Position numbers and translations under genes: made by a program
Assembly (NCBI GenBank): GCA_944392695.1
Contig: CALXXN010000007.1
Coordinates: forward strand, 1 to 64,000
Length of the DNA: 64,000 nucleotides
From: an uncultured Spirochaetales bacterium
Lineage (GTDB): Bacteria; Spirochaetota; Spirochaetia; Sphaerochaetales; Sphaerochaetaceae
Direction of reading: 5' to 3'
Notes under the pieces: generated by a model
Database searches by the model: none
Seen by the model: only the letters and a program-made list of their open reading frames with translations
Told to the model about the DNA's origin: nothing
In this document: positions 59,524 through 64,000 of the stretch, piece by piece
How positions within the stretch are numbered: position 1 is the first letter of the stretch
How the letters are laid out: each line of letters begins with the position of its first letter

Positions 59524-60840
59524 ATGTCGAACTCACTTGTTGATATGATGAGGATGAAGGACGTCCGGAAGAAGGTCCTGGTGACGATCGGCTTGCTTAT
59601 AGTAAGCCGCATCGGCACTGTCATACCTATCCCCGGTATCGATCCTGTCATGCTCGAAGCCTATTTCCTGTCCTCTGCACAGAGCACGACGATAGGCTTC
59701 ACTGAATATCTGAACTTCTTCTCAGGCGGTGCCTTCAGCAACTTCAGCCTGTTCATGCTGGGTGTAATGCCTTATATCAGCACCCAGATCATCGTACAGC
59801 TGCTGATGCTTGTTGTCCCATCGCTTAAGAAGCTCGCCCAGGATCCCCAGGGGGCAAGGAAGGTCCAGCAGTACACGAGATACGGCACCATCGTCGTCTG
59901 TCTCATCCAGTCCTTTGCTGTGACCGTCTATGCCACCAGCATCCCGCAGGCGATTGTGATGGGCCGCGTGCCCTTCACCCTGATCGCGATGATCACTGTC
60001 ACCGCCGGTTCGATGTTCCTCGTCTGGCTGGGAGACAAGATCACGCAGTATGGTGTCGGCAATGGTATCTCATTGCTGATCGCCGCTGGTATCGTGGCTA
60101 GGATGCCGAGCGCGTTCTCGACGCTTTTCTCCTCGATTTCCGCTGGAACCCTCAGCTGGGTCGCAGTCCTTGTCGTCATCGTGATGTACGTCTTCGTCGT
60201 CATCATGGTCGTCTACGAGGAGAAGGGAATGAGGAAGATTCCTGTCAAGTACGCCAAGCGCGTTGTTGGCAACAAGATGTACCAGGGTGGTTCGAACTTC
60301 ATGCCGTTCAAAATCAACCCTAGTGGTGTCATCCCTGTCATCTTCGCTTCGGCCCTGCTTTCGTTCCCCTTGCAGATCGCGACGAGCCTTGCTCCGAACG
60401 TGGGCTGGCTGAGTGCGGTCGCCAATTTCCTCAATCCACAGGGCGCCCCCTATCTGATCATCTACACCCTGTTGATAATAGGTTTTGCATTCTTCTATAC
60501 TCAGATCAGCCTGAATCCTGAGGAGATTGCGAAGAACATAAGGGATAACGGTGGCTCCATTCCATCATGTAGCAATGAGAATATGGAGAAGTACCTCAGG
60601 AAGGTCCTCAACAGGATCGTCCTCCCTGGTTCTTTGTTCCTCGCCTTCATCGCACTGATCCCGACGTTGATCCAGAAGTTCTTCAACTTCCCAGCCAATG
60701 TCGCGATGCTCTTTGGTGGTACATCACTGATCATCATGGTCGGTGTCTGCCTTGAGACAGTGCGCCAGCTTGATTCACTGATGAAGCTGCATCACCATGA
60801 CGGTTTTATGACCACGGGTCGTAAGATCAAGAAAATTTAG
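59524..60840 (+). CDS. secY: Preprotein translocase subunit SecY
   Basis: Channel-forming subunit of the Sec translocon; 438 residues with ten predicted membrane spans. Recognisable blocks are GTVIPIPGIDP (after helix 1), GGAFSNFSLFMLGVMPYIST (plug/helix 2), the QGGSNFMPFKINPSGVIPVI loop, and the C-terminal MKLHHHDGFM. AGAAGG precedes the ATG. Partner secE lies at 35427. rpmJ starts 12 bp after the stop. Confidence 0.97.
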   Translation: MSNSLVDMMRMKDVRKKVLVTIGLLIVSRIGTVIPIPGIDPVMLEAYFLSSAQSTTIGFTEYLNFFSGGAFSNFSLFMLGVMPYISTQIIVQLLMLVVPSLKKLAQDPQGARKVQQYTRYGTIVVCLIQSFAVTVYATSIPQAIVMGRVPFTLIAMITVTAGSMFLVWLGDKITQYGVGNGISLLIAAGIVARMPSAFSTLFSSISAGTLSWVAVLVVIVMYVFVVIMVVYEEKGMRKIPVKYAKRVVGNKMYQGGSNFMPFKINPSGVIPVIFASALLSFPLQIATSLAPNVGWLSAVANFLNPQGAPYLIIYTLLIIGFAFFYTQISLNPEEIAKNIRDNGGSIPSCSNENMEKYLRKVLNRIVLPGSLFLAFIALIPTLIQKFFNFPANVAMLFGGTSLIIMVGVCLETVRQLDSLMKLHHHDGFMTTGRKIKKI

Positions 60841-60852
60841 GAGTTTTACACT

Positions 60853-60969
60853 ATGAAGGTTAGAGCAAGTGTCAAACCAATCTGTGACAAGTGCAAGGTG
60901 ATCAGGCGCCACGGAGTTGTCCGCATCGTCTGCGAGAACCCCAAGCACAAGCAGAGACAGAAAGGCTAG
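60853..60969 (+). CDS. rpmJ: 50S ribosomal protein L36
   Basis: 38 residues ([20 protein letters not shown] then [18 protein letters not shown]), with the Cys-Cys-Cys-His zinc site intact. AGGAG lies upstream at somewhat long spacing. It is too short for most ORF finders. infA, often between secY and rpmJ, is absent. Confidence 0.97.
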   Translation: MKVRASVKPICDKCKVIRRHGVVRIVCENPKHKQRQKG

Positions 60970-60982
60970 GAGGCAAAGGAAT

Positions 60983-61348
60983 ATGGCACGTATCGCAGGT
61001 GTCGACCTGCCGAACAAGGCAGTCAAAATCGCCCTGACTTACATCTACGGAATCGGCAGGACCTCCGCCATGGAGATCTGCACGAAGACGAATATCGACC
61101 CAGACGTGAGGATCAACACACTCAGTGCTGATGATGTCGCCCTCCTCAGGAAGGTCATCGAAGACGAGTACAAGATCGAGGGTCATCTCAGGACCGAGGT
61201 CGCGCTGAACATCAAGCGCCTGATGGACATCGGCTGCTATCGCGGCCTCCGTCACAGGAAGGGCCTTCCTGTCCGTGGGCAGAGGACAAAGACCAACGCC
61301 CGCACCCGCAAGGGCAAGAAGAAGACCGTCGCTGGAAAGAAGAAATAA
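60983..61348 (+). CDS. rpsM: 30S ribosomal protein S13
   Basis: 121 residues ([20 protein letters not shown]...), with [20 protein letters not shown] near the C-terminus. ATG at 60983, with AGGAGGCAAAGG upstream; the open frame through rpmJ is not used. Confidence 0.97.
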   Translation: MARIAGVDLPNKAVKIALTYIYGIGRTSAMEICTKTNIDPDVRINTLSADDVALLRKVIEDEYKIEGHLRTEVALNIKRLMDIGCYRGLRHRKGLPVRGQRTKTNARTRKGKKKTVAGKKK

Positions 61349-61366
61349 GGGACGTTTGGGAAGAAT

Positions 61367-61744
61367 ATGGCTACACAGAAGAGAAAAGTCAAAAAGACTG
61401 TCATTGAGGGTAATGTCTATATCCAGGCGACCTTCAACAACACCATCATCACCATCACGGACCTCGCTGGTAACGCCCTCTCCTGGGCTTCTGCTGGTGG
61501 CATGGGTTTCAGGGGCGCCAAGAAGTCCACTCCCTATGCTGCGCAGACGACTTGTGAGAGCGCCGCACGCAAGGCCATGGATTACGGTCTCAAGAGTGTC
61601 AATGTCTATGTGAAGGGACCCGGTGTCGGACGCGAGAGCGCCATCAGGACACTTGGTGTGCTCGGACTCAAGGTCCGCACTATCCGTGACGTCACGCCTA
61701 TCCCGCACAATGGCTGCCGCCCCCGCAAGACCCGCCGCGTCTGA
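61367..61744 (+). CDS. rpsK: 30S ribosomal protein S11
   Basis: 125 residues; [20 protein letters not shown] and the C-terminal [18 protein letters not shown] are diagnostic. rpsD, which usually follows, is missing; a gap with two hairpins leads to rpoA instead. Confidence 0.97.
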   Translation: MATQKRKVKKTVIEGNVYIQATFNNTIITITDLAGNALSWASAGGMGFRGAKKSTPYAAQTTCESAARKAMDYGLKSVNVYVKGPGVGRESAIRTLGVLGLKVRTIRDVTPIPHNGCRPRKTRRV

Positions 61745-61751
61745 TGTGGAA

Positions 61752-61798
61752 GCACGGCTCCGGCCGTGCACCCCATCAGGGGCCGTTCGTTGAACGGC
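61752..61798 (+). promoter_or_regulatory. Paired hairpins between rpsK and rpoA
   Basis: GCACGGC/GCCGTGC with loop TCCG (61752-61769) and GCCGTTC/GAACGGC with loop GTT (61782-61798), both 7-bp perfect stems without a U-tract. They are likely a processing or translational control point before rpoA. Confidence 0.55.
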
Positions 61799-61820
61799 TC
61801 AGACCAAACAAGGAGTAATC

Positions 61821-62879
61821 ATGGCACGTAAAAACCTTCTTAAGGGTTTCAAGAGACCTACTGGCATCACTTATGACCATAACGTCTCGGATCCCAAGTA
61901 CGGGAAGTTCATCGCCTATCCCTTTGAGAGGGGCTATGGCACGACGGTCGGCAATACGCTGCGCCGTGTGCTCCTGTCCTCAATCCAGGGCTATGCCGTG
62001 ACTGCCGTCCAGTTCACGACCTTCTCATCAGAGGGCCGCGAGCCACATCTGGTCACCAGCGAGTATGAATCCATCCCCGGCGTCAGGGAGGACATCGCGG
62101 ACATCGTCGCCGCCTTGAAGCGTCTTGAGATCTCCATGCCTGAGGATAGCGAGGGCACGACGCTCACCATCAGCTGCCAGGGCCCCGGCATCATCACCGG
62201 CAAGGACCTGGAGAGGGACATGGTCACCATCATGAATCCTGAGCTTGAGCTCTTCACGATGATGGAGGACTGCAACCTCGAGATGGTCGTCGAGATCAAC
62301 CTCGGCCGTGGCTACGTCCCTTCCGAACTCAACGAGAAGTATGTCGAAGAGCCCGGCGTCATCGCCGTCGACGCCTTCTTCTCACCTGTGAAGAAGGTCA
62401 AGTACTCCATTGAGCCGACCCGTGTCGGTCAGAGGAACGACTACGACAAGTTGATCCTCGAAATCACGACCGATGGCACGATCTCCCCTGAGAACGCACT
62501 TGCCCAGGCCGCAAAGATCATCAAGGAGCACTTCACGATCTTCATCAACTTCGATGAGAGCCAGGTGTCGAGCAACGAGGACGTCGATGAGGAAGAGGCC
62601 AGGGTCCGCAAGATCCTTGACACACCAGTTGAGGAGCTTGAGCTCACGGTCCGTTCCTCCAACTGCCTCAAGAACGCCAACATCAAGACAATCGGGGACC
62701 TGACGAAGAAGACTGAGGACGAGATCGCCAAGACCCGCAACTTCGGCAAGAAGTCGCTTTCGGAGATCAAGGAGAAGCTCAAGGAGTGGAACCTCTCCCT
62801 TGGCATGACCGACTACAGTGTTCTGAAGAATGCGATAAAAGTCCCAGAGACAAAGGAAGAAAACGACAATGAAGCATAG
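61821..62879 (+). CDS. rpoA: RNA polymerase alpha subunit
   Basis: 352 residues. The N-terminal assembly domain ([20 protein letters not shown]) is joined by an acidic linker (near residue 255) to a CTD with [20 protein letters not shown] and [14 protein letters not shown] for UP-element and activator contacts. AAGGAG precedes the ATG. It overlaps rplQ by 11 bp. Confidence 0.97.
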   Translation: MARKNLLKGFKRPTGITYDHNVSDPKYGKFIAYPFERGYGTTVGNTLRRVLLSSIQGYAVTAVQFTTFSSEGREPHLVTSEYESIPGVREDIADIVAALKRLEISMPEDSEGTTLTISCQGPGIITGKDLERDMVTIMNPELELFTMMEDCNLEMVVEINLGRGYVPSELNEKYVEEPGVIAVDAFFSPVKKVKYSIEPTRVGQRNDYDKLILEITTDGTISPENALAQAAKIIKEHFTIFINFDESQVSSNEDVDEEEARVRKILDTPVEELELTVRSSNCLKNANIKTIGDLTKKTEDEIAKTRNFGKKSLSEIKEKLKEWNLSLGMTDYSVLKNAIKVPETKEENDNEA

Positions 62880-63276
62880 GATTGGTTTCAATGCGCTGTC
62901 CAGGAAGTCGAGTCAGCGCAAGGCGCTCAAGCGCAACATGGTCACATCCCTCTTCCGCTATGAGAGAATTGAGACCACTAAGGCAAAGGCTCTTGAAGTG
63001 AGGCGCATGGCAGAGAAGATGATCACACGCGCGAAGGTGGACAGTGTCCACAACCGCCGTGAGGTCGCCAAATATGTCTACGATGAAGCCATCGTCGCCA
63101 AGCTCTTCAACGAGATCGCACCTCTTTTCCAGGACCGCAATGGCGGTTACACCAGGATCCTCAAGACCGGTACAAGGCTGAATGACGCTGCCGAGATGGT
63201 CATTCTCGAGCTCGTCGAGAAGACCGAGAAGAAGGAATCCAAGGCTGACAAGAAGTCCAAGAAGAAGGACGCTTGA
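62869..63276 (+). CDS. rplQ: 50S ribosomal protein L17
   Basis: 135 residues: [20 protein letters not shown] and the [20 protein letters not shown] block, with a Lys-rich C-terminal tail ([16 protein letters not shown]) beyond the family core. It starts within the last codons of rpoA. It is the last gene of the superoperon; a strong terminator follows. Confidence 0.97.
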   Translation: MKHRIGFNALSRKSSQRKALKRNMVTSLFRYERIETTKAKALEVRRMAEKMITRAKVDSVHNRREVAKYVYDEAIVAKLFNEIAPLFQDRNGGYTRILKTGTRLNDAAEMVILELVEKTEKKESKADKKSKKKDA

Positions 63277-63302
63277 AGTCCAGACAGGCACCACGCCTGA
63301 AG

Positions 63303-63328
63303 CCGCCACGACCGTGGCGGTTTTTTTT
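63303..63328 (+). terminator. Terminator of the ribosomal superoperon
   Basis: CCGCCAC and GTGGCGG form a 7-bp stem with a GACC loop, followed by eight T, 27 nt after the rplQ stop. Confidence 0.95.
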
Positions 63329-63355
63329 GCCCCCTGCACACTTTGTAAACCTGCC

Positions 63356-63384
63356 TTGACCTAGGCATTATGGACGGTTATCAT
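63356..63384 (+). promoter_or_regulatory. rny promoter
   Basis: TTGACC, 17-nt spacer, TATCAT, ending 29 nt before the rny start and directly after the superoperon terminator. Confidence 0.6.
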
Positions 63385-63413
63385 ATATCTCACCAAACTC
63401 AGGGAGGTCTATA

Positions 63414-64000
63414 ATGCCATTGTTATATGTCTTCCTCAGTTGTATCGCAGGCATCGTCATCGGCTACCTAGGCCGTTGGATCTGGGCCAAGTTCAAGCTT
63501 TCATCCATTGAGCAGAAGGCGGTCCGTCTCGATAAGGAAGCGGTATCAAACGCCGAATCCCATGCACGTGAGATAGAGCTCGAGGCGCGCGACAGGATGC
63601 TGAGGGAGACTCAGCAGAGTGAGCGCGAGGCGAGGGAAAGAAGATCGGAACTGCAGAAGTCGGAGCGCCGGCTGCAGCAGAAGGAAGAGAATCTCGAACA
63701 CAAGCAGAACGAGCTTGATGCGCTGAAGAAGCAACTAGGGGAAAGGGAGGAGAGGATTTCCTCCAAGGAGAAGGCCCTCGAACAGAGGGAGTCGACACTC
63801 ATCGACGAACTCGAGCGTATCGCAGGCATGAGCCAGGATGAGGCCAAGGCCCTGATCATCGAGGAGATGCAGCAGAAGGCCCGTCATGATGGCCAGGTCT
63901 ACATCAACAAGATCGAGGCTGAGATCAAGCTTTCTGCTGACAAGGTCGCACGTGACATCATCGTAGAGTCGATCCAGCGCCTTGCTACAGAGGTGAGCAG
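63414..64000 (+). CDS. rny: Ribonuclease Y, N-terminal part (runs off the window)
   Basis: Membrane-anchored endoribonuclease that initiates mRNA decay. The 195 visible codons give a short N-terminal transmembrane segment (LLYVFLSCIAGIVIGYLG), a long Glu/Arg/Lys-rich coiled coil (about residues 30-140), and the conserved block ERIAGMSQDEAKALIIEEM that precedes the KH domain. KH and HD domains would lie beyond 64000. GGGAGG sits 6 nt before the ATG at 63414. It has its own promoter after the rplQ terminator. Confidence 0.92.
   Translation, partial: MPLLYVFLSCIAGIVIGYLGRWIWAKFKLSSIEQKAVRLDKEAVSNAESHAREIELEARDRMLRETQQSEREARERRSELQKSERRLQQKEENLEHKQNELDALKKQLGEREERISSKEKALEQRESTLIDELERIAGMSQDEAKALIIEEMQQKARHDGQVYINKIEAEIKLSADKVARDIIVESIQRLATEVS

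Overview
The window looks like a chromosome segment of a spirochaete, probably a Sphaerochaeta/Treponema relative. This is inferred from gene order and style, not from a marker search. The reasons are: an S10-spc-alpha ribosomal superoperon that lacks fusA, infA, adk, map and rpsD and ends rpoA-rplQ-rny; a short type-Z S14; a binding protein whose signal peptide ends in Ala-Ser-Gly-Ser rather than a lipobox; and tRNA genes without an encoded CCA.

Region 1 (1-16126) is visibly more AT-rich accessory DNA. The left edge holds a 5'-incomplete hsdM and an intact hsdS. From about 2356 to 16126 lies a genomic island inserted in tRNA-Ala(GGC). The tRNA 3' end plus its terminator (16014-16072) is repeated imperfectly at 2356-2414, and a tyrosine recombinase, an excisionase-type HTH protein and a phage replisome-organizer-like protein sit between the copies. 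Just after the replication-type gene is an array of eleven 12-bp units followed by two large inverted repeats, a candidate origin. Cargo consists of a minus-strand module (double-HTH regulator, zinc-ribbon protein, lipoprotein), an ankyrin-repeat lipoprotein, and an MvaI/BcnI-type endonuclease with a Dcm-type C5 methylase (probable CCWGG restriction-modification), with a small membrane protein between them.

Region 2 (16313-34748) is housekeeping DNA: asd, a U32 peptidase, a Nudix hydrolase, pckG, a MetQ/NlpA-type binding protein, rmuC, argF, a TetR regulator, clpB, a MobA-like nucleotidyltransferase, a DUF554 membrane protein, thpR and glgP. Two items stand out. A 21-codon leader peptide carrying two Met-Met-Met runs lies upstream of the MetQ-like gene (21943-22008). 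A probable structured RNA with its own promoter and terminator lies at about 26830-27031. An envelope-protein gene at 25356-26655 is broken by a TnpB (IS200/IS605) 3' remnant.

Region 3 (34919-64000) is the translation/transcription cluster: tRNA-Thr, rpmG, tRNA-Trp, secE, nusG, rplKAJL, rpoBC, rpsLG; then, after two unrelated minus-strand genes, tuf, rpsJ through rpmJ, rpsM, rpsK, rpoA, rplQ and the start of rny. The genes are tightly packed with good Shine-Dalgarno sequences. Intercistronic hairpins mark likely attenuation or processing points before rplK, rpoB, rpsL and rpoA, and a long structured leader precedes tuf.
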